A stretch of 64,000 nucleotides of DNA from Dinghuibacter sp964544695 (GCA_964544695.1 CAZJDB010000216.1:1-64000); one strand, 5' to 3'; counted from the first letter of the stretch, positions 26,770-35,423 are shown. The notes: a model not told the origin generated them from the letters alone. Numbers and translations are program-made.

Positions 26770-29492
26770 TACCGCAAGTTACGGATGTACTGCGCTACTT
26801 CCACCATCGGCGCGATCCAGATTTCCTTTTCGTGCGCTTTCAGGTATTGGAGCAGCGCCGTATGCTGCGCCCAACCTTCGTTGATCGAATGGCCGCCGCC
26901 TACGCCGTGGAAGAGGAAAACAAGGAGCGTATGCGTTTGCCCGGCCTGTTTGACGAGGTTGATCATGTATTCCGCGCTCTTGTCCTGGATGGCGTAACAA
27001 CGCACGTTATTAAGGTCCACCTGGTCGGCGGTCTGCAATCCCGGCGTCACGCCACGGGCGCACTCGAAATAGTATCGCAGCGAGGTAGAGGTGTAGAAGG
27101 TATCTCCCTTTATGGTCAGGTCCCCGCAGGGATAGGCGAAGGTGCGATGGAGTTTGCCGTCGATGGCCTGTAGGAAAGCGTCGGCTTCTATGATTTCATT
27201 GACAGCCCTCGTTGGGGTGTATTTGCTCAGGTCGTTGTCGGGCGTGACCCAATTGCGACCCGGCAGGGCCCCGTCACAAGGGTGAAACAGGCTATGGTTC
27301 CCCAGCTCGTGGCCTTCCGCGGCAGCCATTTTCCATTCGTCCATTTGATTTATTACTGCTGTCGAGCCGCAGATGAGGTAAAATGTCCCTTTCAGGTTCA
27401 CACTGTCCAGGGCGGGGATGACGCGATCCAGATCGGCTTCGATGCCGTCGTCATAGGTCAGGACCACGGCGCATTGTTTATGATTCCACGGGCCGTCGCC
27501 TTTATACGGATCGTCCGTGCGGAAAGGGGAGGCGGGCAGACCGGCGGCGTTATAGAGGTTTGCATCTTGTGGGTTGTCCGACCAGGCGTAGCGGACGTCG
27601 ACGGGATTTTTGATGTTTGGATTGCTGACGATGACGCTGTCGCCTTCGATTTTTGCATCGGCCCAGGCGAATTTGCCGTCGGGACCATCGATCGTGAATT
27701 GGGCGAGGGCGCCGCCGATGGGTCCACGGGTCACAGACGCATTATCCGGATCGTGGGCGACGAGGGGGCCGTTTTTGAAACGCACTACAATTTTGTCGCC
27801 TTCTATTTCAGCCGATTCGTACTGCGGGCCTTCGGCTGCCAACTCCTGCTCGCCGTAGGCCAATTTTTCCGCCAGCAGCGAGAGACGGTGGCCCACGACT
27901 TTTTTGTCGAGGGGATGGATGTCGTTCCATTCCCCCGCATCGATGACTACGGCCATGCCCGTATTCGGCACTTTCAGCGCGTGCAGCTCCGCTTCCCTGA
28001 GTTCAGCCCAACTGCTCGGCCCGGGGGTGTACTGCGCTTCCATGAAGTTGGGAAGTTGCACAAACAGAAAGGGAAGCTTGCCCATTCCCCATTTTGCGCG
28101 CCAGTCTTCGATCAAGGCGGGCAGCAGGACGTTGTATTCCGCCGGATTGCCGGCGTTGGCTTCGCCCTGGTACCAAAGGAAGCCTTTGATGGCATAGGGC
28201 TGTGCGGGGGCGACCATGGTATTGAAGAGGCTTGTGGGTTCCTCCTGCGGGTGGAAGATGGTGCTCCAGCCATGGATCGGCGCGTGGGGAGGCGGGTAAA
28301 CTTGTCCGACTTTATATTGCCAGTCTCCCCTGAGGTCGAGTTTTTCTCCCCCGGCCTCCAGGTAATAAGGTTTGTCGGGTACAAAGCCGCCTTTTCCAGC
28401 GGTATTACTGACCCGAACCACGATCAGGTTCTTCCCGGGTTTCAGCAGACCATCAGGCAGGGCATATCTCCTCGGCGGATATTGGTAGGTAACTTCCCCG
28501 ATCAGGCGCCCGTTGACGTAGACCTGGTCAGCGTCCACGATCCTGCCCAGGAAGAGGCTGTCCTTGCGGCCCGTCATTTCAGATGGTACATCTACCTCTT
28601 TCCTGAACCAAACCACCCCGTTCAGGTTCCTGATGCCCTCGTCGTTCCAGTAGCCGGGCAACCAGTAGGATTGCCAACCAATGGGTTGATAGGCGGGATC
28701 AAACCATCGGCCATCCTGGCCGAGGTCCCTTGGTGGCGCCTTCGGCATCTCGGGAGCCGGGGCTTGTGTCGTATCGCGCGTCGCTGCCCGATCACCCCGG
28801 CGGGCTGCTTCCCTCGCTATCGTTCGCAATGCCGTGCGGAACATTTCCGCCCTTTGGGCTTCATGGGGCACGGGTTTCAAGCCGGCTTCGCTGATCCATG
28901 CCTGGATGGGCGTTCCCCCCACACTACTGTTGATGATGCCGATGGGAACGCGGTATTTGGCGTACAATTCTCTGGCAAAGAAATAGGAAGCGGCGCCAAA
29001 GCTCAGCACGTTTTGGGGTGTGGCCCCGATCCATTTCCCCGGCGGCAGGTCTTTGCGCGGTCCGGCCAGGTCTGCCAACGTTGGCACGAAAAAGTTGCGA
29101 ATAAGGGGGTACTCCGCCGTAGCGATTTCCTCCGGGTACTTTTCCTTCACCCTGTCCATATTCAACACCATATTAGATTGGCCCGAACAAAACCAGACGT
29201 CGCCTATTGCGATGTCGGTGAGGTGGATTTTGTCGATGTCCATCGTATAGGGACCGCCTGCTTTCAATGCGGGCAGCGTTACCGCCCAGGCGCTGTCATT
29301 GTCCGCGGTGGCCTGGTAATTTTTGCCAAGGAATTTTATATGAACTTGTTCGCCGGGGGAGGCCCAGCCCCATATTTTTAATTTTGTGTCGCGTTGCAGG
29401 ACCATGCCGTTGCTGATGAGCTGGGGCAGGCGGACTTGGGTGACGCCCTGGAGAGCGGAGCAAAAAAGGAAAAGAAAGATGGAAGAACGCAT
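26769..29492 (-). CDS. Sialate O-acetylesterase fused to polysaccharide deacetylase (907 aa)
   Basis: A signal peptide (about residues 1-18) is followed by a SASA-type SGNH esterase with the catalytic Ser106 in FCSGQSNM and the later His in NDIHPLDKK. As in many SASA proteins, a jelly-roll sugar-binding domain (about residues 300-400, WFRKEVDVP to YLEAGG) is inserted. From residue 674 a NodB-type CE4 deacetylase follows: TYDDG carries the metal-binding Asp near 682, and HSLFH provides the metal His pair near 733 and 737 (HELGNHSLFH). The enzyme may remove O-acetyl and N-acetyl groups from the same glycan. It begins three bases after the toxin gene and couples to the ABC exporter. Confidence 0.88.
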   Translation of the reverse strand: MRSSIFLFLFCSALQGVTQVRLPQLISNGMVLQRDTKLKIWGWASPGEQVHIKFLGKNYQATADNDSAWAVTLPALKAGGPYTMDIDKIHLTDIAIGDVWFCSGQSNMVLNMDRVKEKYPEEIATAEYPLIRNFFVPTLADLAGPRKDLPPGKWIGATPQNVLSFGAASYFFARELYAKYRVPIGIINSSVGGTPIQAWISEAGLKPVPHEAQRAEMFRTALRTIAREAARRGDRAATRDTTQAPAPEMPKAPPRDLGQDGRWFDPAYQPIGWQSYWLPGYWNDEGIRNLNGVVWFRKEVDVPSEMTGRKDSLFLGRIVDADQVYVNGRLIGEVTYQYPPRRYALPDGLLKPGKNLIVVRVSNTAGKGGFVPDKPYYLEAGGEKLDLRGDWQYKVGQVYPPPHAPIHGWSTIFHPQEEPTSLFNTMVAPAQPYAIKGFLWYQGEANAGNPAEYNVLLPALIEDWRAKWGMGKLPFLFVQLPNFMEAQYTPGPSSWAELREAELHALKVPNTGMAVVIDAGEWNDIHPLDKKVVGHRLSLLAEKLAYGEQELAAEGPQYESAEIEGDKIVVRFKNGPLVAHDPDNASVTRGPIGGALAQFTIDGPDGKFAWADAKIEGDSVIVSNPNIKNPVDVRYAWSDNPQDANLYNAAGLPASPFRTDDPYKGDGPWNHKQCAVVLTYDDGIEADLDRVIPALDSVNLKGTFYLICGSTAVINQMDEWKMAAAEGHELGNHSLFHPCDGALPGRNWVTPDNDLSKYTPTRAVNEIIEADAFLQAIDGKLHRTFAYPCGDLTIKGDTFYTSTSLRYYFECARGVTPGLQTADQVDLNNVRCYAIQDKSAEYMINLVKQAGQTHTLLVFLFHGVGGGHSINEGWAQHTALLQYLKAHEKEIWIAPMVEVAQYIRNLR

Positions 29493-29495
29493 AGT

Positions 29496-29792
29496 TTATT
29501 TCAGACGTTTCTGTGCTGTAAAATCACAGATGATAATCTCATTCGTATTGTCTAAATAGGAAACGATATATTTCTTTCGAAAATTTGCACATCTGAGCCC
29601 GAGATTTTTCCAGGTTACGTGCGGGCAGGGTCTGTGAACAACCCTTTCATCCGACAAGGTTTCAAAAAAAGCAAACGCTTCATCTACAAATTGCTTTGCA
29701 GTTTTTGGTAACCCTTTTCCTTCAATATAGTAAGCTATTCTCGCGACTTCTTCGGTGGCTGGGTCCAGAATGGTTACTTTTCTTTTGCCCAC
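29496..29792 (-). CDS. RelE/ParE-family toxin (98 aa)
   Basis: A small basic protein with the RelE/ParE outline: N-terminal strand VTILDPATEEVARIAYYIE, helix with AKQFVDEAFAFFETL, a mid-region ending in GLRCANFRKKYIVSYL, and a last strand NEIIICDF. The fold covers mRNA interferases and gyrase inhibitors; the sequence does not decide between them. It overlaps the antitoxin gene by 19 bases, and its stop is three bases from the start of the esterase-deacetylase, so toxin and enzyme genes are likely on one transcript. Confidence 0.75.
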   Translation of the reverse strand: MGKRKVTILDPATEEVARIAYYIEGKGLPKTAKQFVDEAFAFFETLSDERVVHRPCPHVTWKNLGLRCANFRKKYIVSYLDNTNEIIICDFTAQKRLK

Positions 29793-29953
29793 TTTTCGAT
29801 CATTTTATAGGCTAGCTTCTTCCCTTCGGAAAGGGTTCGCTTTTTTGCGGAAACGGTTTTCAATGTGGCCTTTACCCTAAGGTCATCATATTCCTTTTGG
29901 GTAAGGACGATGTATTTTTTATTTTCTAAGGTGAGTGCGTTCATGGGGGTCAT
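29774..29953 (-). CDS. Antitoxin of the RelE/ParE pair (59 aa)
   Basis: From ATG 29953 the product reads MTPMNALTLENKKYIVL..., with a Lys-rich C-terminus. The segment KYIVLTQKEYDDL resembles the N-terminal region of Phd/YefM-type antitoxins. The frame is open further upstream to 30034, but those residues would run into the divergent gene and look non-coding, so I choose 29953 (29944 is also possible). The gene precedes and overlaps the toxin gene, the standard order for type II toxin-antitoxin pairs, where the antitoxin also represses the promoter. Confidence 0.65.
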   Translation of the reverse strand: MTPMNALTLENKKYIVLTQKEYDDLRVKATLKTVSAKKRTLSEGKKLAYKMIEKWAKEK

Positions 29954-29997
29954 TTCTTGACCTAAGTTACTGAAAAAATAGTTAGTTTGGGAGGGAC

Positions 29998-30732
29998 ATG
30001 CGCTCGTGTTATTTTTTGATTGTTGGAATGGCATTAACTTGTGCTGTCAGGGGACAGTCCATTGAAAAAATGGTGTACCTGATGGGACAGGTGGAACACT
30101 TTACGGAGGCAATCCAAATTCACCACGACTTCACGGACAGCACTTATGATAGTCTGACAATGGCAAATACCGCTTTCCGGGATTCGCTGTTGCGCTACGC
30201 CTCTGCTTTCTCCAAAACACTGCCCATTCCGGAGTTGGGGATATGCACGTCCGAGGATGGTCGGTTTCGCATATACACTTGGGATAGCGGACTTGGAGGA
30301 AAGGCACATACCTATTGGAGGGTCTACCAATTTTATAACGACGGCAAAGTGAAGACCCGGGCTGGGCTCGATCCCGAATCTGGGTCTTCGTATTCGGTGG
30401 AAAAGATTTTTACCCTTTCTACGGAGAAAGGTACCTGGTATTTGAGCAAAAACGATGCGATAACGGACATACTGAAGGGGCGCGAAAGCATCTCCGCGTA
30501 TGCGATAATGGGGGATTCAGTGAACGATACGGTGGGGTTATTCCAAACCTAAACGGGGCTCCAAAACCAATTGGGTTTTTACGTGGATTTTCGCAAGATG
30601 CCAGTCGGAAAGCTCATCCGGTACGATGAGGCCACCCGGACGATCCGCCTGGCAGTGGTCCTGGAGGACGGTATGGTAACCGGGCGCTGGATCTCCTATA
30701 TTTTTAAAAATGGTACCTTTGTCCGGCAATAA
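29998..30732 (+). pseudogene. Hypothetical secreted protein interrupted by an in-frame TAA
   Basis: The first open part, 29998-30549, encodes 184 residues with a signal peptide ending near VRGQ and no known domain. TAA at 30550-30552 stops it. The same frame then stays open for another 59 codons, to TAA at 30730-30732, and reads like protein, for example LGFYVDFRKM, LIRYDEATR and GRWISYIFKNGTFV. A single change (for example AAA to TAA) would explain the break. TAA excludes selenocysteine. The 184-residue product may still be made; whether the gene is dead or only shortened cannot be decided here. It is divergent from the antitoxin gene. Confidence 0.6.
30714..30721 (+). promoter_or_regulatory. 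-7 box for cbpA
   Basis: TACCTTTG is a perfect TAnnTTTG box 18 bases before the ATG at 30739. It lies inside the 3' end of the interrupted hypothetical gene. Confidence 0.45.
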
Positions 30733-30738
30733 TTGACC

Positions 30739-31659
30739 ATGGCTGAATTCATCGATTATTACAAAGTATTGGGTCTGGATAAAAGCGCCGGCCAGGACGA
30801 AATTAAGAAGGCCTACCGCAAACTGGCGCGGAAATACCATCCCGACCTGAATCCCAACGACAAGGAAGCCAATAAGAAGTTCCAGCAGATCAACGAGGCC
30901 AACGAGGTGTTGAGCGACGCGGAGAAGCGAGCCAAGTACGATCAGTATGGAAAGGACTGGCAGCATGCCGAGGCGTTCGAGCAGGCGAGGCAGCAGCGGC
31001 AGCAAGAGGGGCGGCAGCAAGGGGGGCAGTATGGCGGACAGCAAAATTATGACGACTTCTTTAGCAGCGCGGGCGAAGGGCATTTTTCGGACTTCTTCGA
31101 GTCGTTGTTCGGGGGAGGAGGCGGCGCCCCTCGGCAGCGGAGCAGCGCAAAGTTCAAGGGATCGGATTATCAGGCGGAACTGCACCTTACCCTTCAGGAG
31201 GCGGCGGAAACACACAAACGCATCATCACCATCGATGGAAAAGATATCCGCATCACGATTCCCGCGGGGGTAGAGAACGGGCAGGTGATCAAGCTGAAGG
31301 GATATGGAAGTCCGGGGGTGAACGGGGGACCGAACGGGGATTTGTACCTGACCTTTGTGATTGCGGACGATTCGAGGTTCCGGCGCGTGGGGAACGACCT
31401 GTATATTACGGAGCACCTGGATTTGTATACGGCGGTCCTGGGCGGGGAGGTGACCCTGGAGACCATGGACGGGAAGGTGAAACTCAAGATCAAACCCGAG
31501 ACCCAGAACGATTCCAAGATGCGCCTCAAGGGAAAGGGGTTCCCTTTGTATAAGAAAGAGGGAGAAAAGGGCGATCTCTTTGTAACCTTCACTATCGACA
31601 TACCGACCAACCTCACGGAAGAGCAAAAAGGGCTGTTCCGGAAACTGGCTAACCGATAA
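30739..31659 (+). CDS. cbpA: DnaJ-class co-chaperone of the CbpA type (306 aa)
   Basis: A cytosolic Hsp40 that stimulates DnaK and may bind DNA. The J domain (residues 5-70) has the HPD motif at 34-36. A Gln/Gly/Phe-rich linker (about 75-130) is followed by two C-terminal substrate-binding domains. The zinc-finger of DnaJ is absent, which together with the following cbpM-like gene marks it as CbpA. I choose ATG 30739; a TTG six bases upstream is in frame but weaker. It lies 11 bases before the modulator gene. Confidence 0.9.
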   Translation: MAEFIDYYKVLGLDKSAGQDEIKKAYRKLARKYHPDLNPNDKEANKKFQQINEANEVLSDAEKRAKYDQYGKDWQHAEAFEQARQQRQQEGRQQGGQYGGQQNYDDFFSSAGEGHFSDFFESLFGGGGGAPRQRSSAKFKGSDYQAELHLTLQEAAETHKRIITIDGKDIRITIPAGVENGQVIKLKGYGSPGVNGGPNGDLYLTFVIADDSRFRRVGNDLYITEHLDLYTAVLGGEVTLETMDGKVKLKIKPETQNDSKMRLKGKGFPLYKKEGEKGDLFVTFTIDIPTNLTEEQKGLFRKLANR

Positions 31660-31670
31660 AAAGTAGCAAC

Positions 31671-31961
31671 ATGGAACAACACGAATGGATCCCGGCCGAC
31701 CTGGTTTGCACGCATTACCACGTGGACATTTCCCTGGTGAGGGCCATCGGGGAACAGGGTTTGGTGGACATCAACGACAACGGGGACCGCATCCTGGTCT
31801 CGACGGATCACCTGGAAGAGGTCGAACGCATCCTGCGCCTGCATACCGACCTGGGGATCAACCTGGAGGGGATCGAGGCGATCCGGTATCTCCTGGAGCG
31901 GCTGGACAATCTGCGGGAGGAAGTGCGCCTCCTGAAGAGCCGCCTCAGGGTATATGAGTGA
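31671..31961 (+). CDS. cbpM: CbpM-like chaperone modulator (96 aa)
   Basis: A small MerR-like helical protein. The N-terminal half has the winged-helix outline with VCTHYHVDISLVRAIGEQGLV, followed by a strand DRILVSTDHLEEVERILRL and a C-terminal amphipathic helix, LERLDNLREEVRLLKSRL. In other bacteria CbpM binds the J domain of CbpA and blocks it; the two genes are paired here as well. Length is typical. Confidence 0.85.
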   Translation: MEQHEWIPADLVCTHYHVDISLVRAIGEQGLVDINDNGDRILVSTDHLEEVERILRLHTDLGINLEGIEAIRYLLERLDNLREEVRLLKSRLRVYE

Positions 31962-31988
31962 GTTTACCTACACTTAACATTCGGGTCC

Positions 31989-31996
31989 TACCTTGA
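31989..31996 (+). promoter_or_regulatory. Possible weak -7 box before the propeller/phosphoesterase gene
   Basis: TACCTTGA (six of eight bases of the consensus core pattern) starts 12 bases before the ATG at 32001, the spacing seen at several other starts in the window. A TTTA stands about 22 bases upstream. Confidence 0.3.
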
Positions 31997-32000
31997 GGGC

Positions 32001-34679
32001 ATGAAATTATCGTTCTGCCTTCTATGCCTCGCTGCGATGCCGGCGGTTGCGCAAACTACGCTCCAGGTTCCCGCGGGGACGGCCTATTGCCACATCGATA
32101 CCGCGGGCACCACGGTGATTCCCAGCGGCCGCTTCGTGACGCCCGCGGGGGAAACGGTCCGGATCACGCGCTCAGCTTTTACCATCGCAATGTCTCCGGA
32201 TGGAAACACAGCCCTGGTCCTGCACAACGGCGTCATCAGCCTCATCCCCACGGCGCATATCCAGGACGTGACGCGCATTCCCAGTTACGACCACAGCATC
32301 CCCCCGGTGATGCAAGGCGCGGCTTTCCTGGGCGCGGCCTGGTCGCCGGATTCGAAGTATGCCTACCTCAGCGGGGGGAATAAGGGGAACGTGGTGATCC
32401 TGGATGTCGCCAGCCGCAAACGCATTGGCGAGATTTCCCTCAATGGCAACGGCTTCGAGGACAGCTATACTTCGGACCTGCTGCTGGATAGTAACCAGCT
32501 TCTCGTTCTTGATCGCGGAAATTTCCGAATGGTGCGGGTCGACCTGGCAACGCGGACCATCGTGGCTTCGGTGCCGGTGGGGCGTATTCCCTTCGGCATC
32601 GCCCTCAGCCCGGACAGGCAAACGGCTTTCGTGGCGAACGTAGGGCTGTATGCTTATCCCCTGGTGCCCGGCGTCACGCCTCACAATAAGGATTCCATGA
32701 TGCTCGATTTTCCGCCGTACGGGGTGGTGACCGGGGCTTCTGAAAACGGGGTCGTGGTCGACGGCAGGAAGATACCCGGCCTGGGCAGCCCGCATGTGCC
32801 TGACGCCATGAGCGTGTTCACGATCGACCTGAACAATAACCAGGTCATAGATCGCTTCAAGACGGGATTCCAGATCGGGCAAGTGGTGGAAGGCGCGGAA
32901 ATCGTGGGAGGCGCCAGCCCGAACTCGATCGCGGTAGGGAGCCGCTATGCGTATGTGTCCAACGCCACCGACGATATCATTTCGGTGATCGACTGGCGAG
33001 AGCACAAAATGCTCAAGGACATCGTCCTGAAGGCCGATCCGGCTTTGGATCATTACCGGGGGCTCATGCCCTTTGGGTTGTGCCTCAGCCCCGACGAATC
33101 CACTTTATACGTGGCCCTGCTGGGCTTCAACGCTGTGGCGGTGGTGGATACACGCACGGGCGAGACGAAAGGCTTCATTCCCACGGGCTGGGGTACGACG
33201 CGCGTGGTGCAGTCTGGCGGTTTTTTATACATCACGTCCGCGCGCGGATACGGAGCGGGACCCAACGGGGGGCAAGGCTTTCATGCGCCGCCCCAGGGAA
33301 CGTATATCGGGGATATTCAACTGGGGACTTTCCAGAAGGTGCCGGTACCGGACTCGGCCACGCTGGCGCGGTACACTGCGCAAGTGTTGCGCAATACCTT
33401 TCGTAGCGTTTTTGTGGCCGATGACGGCGTAAATCCACTACCGCCGAAGCCGGGCCTGCGCCAAAGCCCCATCAAATACATCATGTACATCACCAAGGAG
33501 AACCGGACCTATGACGAGGTCATGGGCCAAATGACCGGGGGAGCCATCGGGGACTCCACGATAGCAAGGTTCGGAATCCATACGACTATTTTCGAGCGAG
33601 GCTCACATAACGTGGCCGTTGCCGACGCCCTCGTCATGCCCAATCACCTGAGGCTTGCGAGCGCGTATGCTTTTTCTGACAATTTTTATTGTGACAGCGA
33701 CGCGTCCATCCACGGACACCACTGGATGATCGGCACCATACCCAACGAATACGTGGAGGTGAATTCGGCCGAGGGAGGTGACTTCCGCGCCTTTTCCTCC
33801 GCCCCCGGTCGCCGCTTCCCGGGGTCCACGGGAGGCATGGACCCGGAGGACTACAATGAAATAGGGGGGCTTTGGGAAAACATGGACCGTCACCACGTAT
33901 CCTTCTACAATTTCGGGGAAGCCAACGAATATTCCGGCGTCTGGGAAGAATGGAATGAAACGCGCTTCGGGTCCATGCAGCCCGTGGTCTTTCCATTGCC
34001 CAAGGCTGTGTACAACCGTACCTCCCGCACCTACGCGGGCTTCAATACGAACATTCCCGATCAACTGCGCGTGGACCAGTTCGAGCGCGAGTTCACGCTT
34101 CGCTGGCTAACCGGGCGCGATACGATGCCCACGCTCGTGGTGATGCAATTACCCAACGACCACGGCGCGGGTCCCCGGCCTCGCGACGGGTATCCGTATC
34201 TGCAATCTTACGAGGCCGACAACGACCTGGCGCTGGGACGCATCATCCAGTTCCTGTCGCACACACCCTACTGGAAGAACATGCTGGTGGTCGTCACCGA
34301 AGACGACGCCCAGGGAGGCGTGGACCATATCGATGCGCACCGTTCGGATTTGATCCTGATCGGACCCTATGTACGTCACGGTTACATCTCGCATACCCAC
34401 GCCAATTTCGGGTCCATCCTGAAGGTGATTTATAACATCACGGGGGCGGGACCCGTCAATCAGTACGACCTGACGGCCTCGCTGTTATCGGATTTCTTTA
34501 CGGATAAGCCCGACTTTACACCTTATGAGGCGGTGCCTTCGGATACGCGTGTCTTCGATCCCCAGACGGCATTGAACCGGTATAACCGGCATTTCGATTG
34601 GACGAAGGTCCACCAGGGGGCGCTGCTGGACGATGAGGATGATCAAAGGAAGGAGTTCTACCAGGGGCACGGGCGCTAG
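32001..34679 (+). CDS. YncE-like beta-propeller fused to a phosphoesterase domain (892 aa)
   Basis: A signal peptide (cut near AVAQ, residue 18) is followed by a YVTN/YncE-type beta-propeller (about residues 50-420) with repeated motifs such as AAWSPDSKYAYLSGG and GLCLSPDESTLYVALLG. A phosphoesterase domain of the acid phosphatase/phospholipase C group follows, from YITKENRTYDEVMG near residue 495 to EDDAQGGVDHIDAHRS near 770. The Asp/His/Asn clusters fit a metal-dependent phosphatase in the periplasm or outside the cell. The substrate is unknown. A paralogue with the same order lies at 40221-42659, there next to a TonB-dependent receptor. The 3' end abuts a convergent lipoprotein gene six bases away. 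Confidence 0.82.
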   Translation: MKLSFCLLCLAAMPAVAQTTLQVPAGTAYCHIDTAGTTVIPSGRFVTPAGETVRITRSAFTIAMSPDGNTALVLHNGVISLIPTAHIQDVTRIPSYDHSIPPVMQGAAFLGAAWSPDSKYAYLSGGNKGNVVILDVASRKRIGEISLNGNGFEDSYTSDLLLDSNQLLVLDRGNFRMVRVDLATRTIVASVPVGRIPFGIALSPDRQTAFVANVGLYAYPLVPGVTPHNKDSMMLDFPPYGVVTGASENGVVVDGRKIPGLGSPHVPDAMSVFTIDLNNNQVIDRFKTGFQIGQVVEGAEIVGGASPNSIAVGSRYAYVSNATDDIISVIDWREHKMLKDIVLKADPALDHYRGLMPFGLCLSPDESTLYVALLGFNAVAVVDTRTGETKGFIPTGWGTTRVVQSGGFLYITSARGYGAGPNGGQGFHAPPQGTYIGDIQLGTFQKVPVPDSATLARYTAQVLRNTFRSVFVADDGVNPLPPKPGLRQSPIKYIMYITKENRTYDEVMGQMTGGAIGDSTIARFGIHTTIFERGSHNVAVADALVMPNHLRLASAYAFSDNFYCDSDASIHGHHWMIGTIPNEYVEVNSAEGGDFRAFSSAPGRRFPGSTGGMDPEDYNEIGGLWENMDRHHVSFYNFGEANEYSGVWEEWNETRFGSMQPVVFPLPKAVYNRTSRTYAGFNTNIPDQLRVDQFEREFTLRWLTGRDTMPTLVVMQLPNDHGAGPRPRDGYPYLQSYEADNDLALGRIIQFLSHTPYWKNMLVVVTEDDAQGGVDHIDAHRSDLILIGPYVRHGYISHTHANFGSILKVIYNITGAGPVNQYDLTASLLSDFFTDKPDFTPYEAVPSDTRVFDPQTALNRYNRHFDWTKVHQGALLDDEDDQRKEFYQGHGR

Positions 34680-34685
34680 GGGGCG

Positions 34686-35411
34686 CTAGCCCTTTTGGGC
34701 GAAGCGGAACGTATACCAGGCGACGTCGTTTTGGGATTTCGGCTGCTGGCTTTGCCCGCCGCGGCCGCCGCCTCCGCCATATCCGCCGCCGCCGAAGCCC
34801 CCGCCGCGCATGCCCATGTGCGGCCGGTAGCCGCTATTATTGTTCCGTTGAGACTGTTGCTGAAATGCCCCGATCACGATCCCCACGCTAAAATCCTTTT
34901 TCAGGGTTTTGGGATCCAACCCTCCGCGCTTCAACACGGTGTACAACGGCACGATCGCCTCATACACGAGGGTCGAATCCGCGTGCATGGTCATCACGAC
35001 CTTGATGGGACATCTCTTTTCCCCGAGATTGAACTGCCCGTTTTCGATGCTCAGGAATCCGGACGTATTGAACACCATCCCGTCCCCGTTGCTTTCGGGA
35101 TAAGACAGGTCGATGTCATGTTTTTCCTTCCCTGTCTGATCGAAGAAAACATCCATCCCGGCCTTTTGGATGCGTTGCTGCATACGGGTGTCCTTAGTGA
35201 GGACGCAGATATAGATGTTCGTATTGTCGTTGGTGACGTTAAAGGAATACGTATGCGCGGGATTGGTAAAGCGTAATGGCAGGGGCCAGTCGTCGGCATT
35301 TCCGTCCGCAACGATGGGCGTGGATTGATAGTGACCCTGGGGCGCATGACCCTGGGCACACCCGGTTGTGAAGACGACGACGATGGCCGAGCGCAAAAAA
35401 AGTCCCTTCAT
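34686..35411 (-). CDS. Lipoprotein with CBM9/DOMON-like domain and Gly-rich tail (241 aa)
   Basis: A lipobox FTTGC puts the lipidated Cys at residue 18. Residues 35-190 look like a CBM9/DOMON-type beta-sandwich (VADGNADDWPLPLRF, DTNIYICVLTKD-like strand pattern, GMDVFFDQTGK). A Gly/Arg/Gln-rich stretch (about 195-225) precedes the last strand, VAWYTFRF. Such domains bind sugars or heme in other proteins; the ligand here is unknown. The start codon lies in a terminator-like hairpin, which suggests that expression is controlled by RNA structure. It is downstream of the DUF6515 and DUF2092 genes on the same strand. Confidence 0.65.
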   Translation of the reverse strand: MKGLFLRSAIVVVFTTGCAQGHAPQGHYQSTPIVADGNADDWPLPLRFTNPAHTYSFNVTNDNTNIYICVLTKDTRMQQRIQKAGMDVFFDQTGKEKHDIDLSYPESNGDGMVFNTSGFLSIENGQFNLGEKRCPIKVVMTMHADSTLVYEAIVPLYTVLKRGGLDPKTLKKDFSVGIVIGAFQQQSQRNNNSGYRPHMGMRGGGFGGGGYGGGGGRGGQSQQPKSQNDVAWYTFRFAQKG

Positions 35412-35423
35412 GAAGAAGGGACT
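35394..35423 (-). terminator. Terminator-like hairpin containing the start codon of the CBM9-like lipoprotein gene
   Basis: On the minus strand a perfect 9-bp stem (AGTCCCTTC, then loop of five, then GAAGGGACT, 35401-35423) is followed by six T (35395-35400). The ATG at 35411 spans the loop and the stem. It has the full form of an intrinsic terminator and could end the transcript of the upstream DUF2092-DUF6515 genes, act as an attenuator, or hide the start codon. Confidence 0.65.

Noticed and set aside
27282..29381. A 699-codon open frame antisense to the esterase-deacetylase gene
   Set aside because: The minus-strand frame has two intact catalytic domains and a signal peptide. The plus-strand frame is a by-product of high GC at third positions and shows no domain.
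30550..30552. Recoding (selenocysteine) at the in-frame stop of the hypothetical gene
   Set aside because: The codon is TAA, not TGA, and no suitable hairpin follows.
34664..34692. Tandem GGGCGCTAG copies at the junction of two convergent genes as a terminator
   Set aside because: The possible stem is only about four base pairs and the T tract is short; it is probably a chance repeat across the stop codon.
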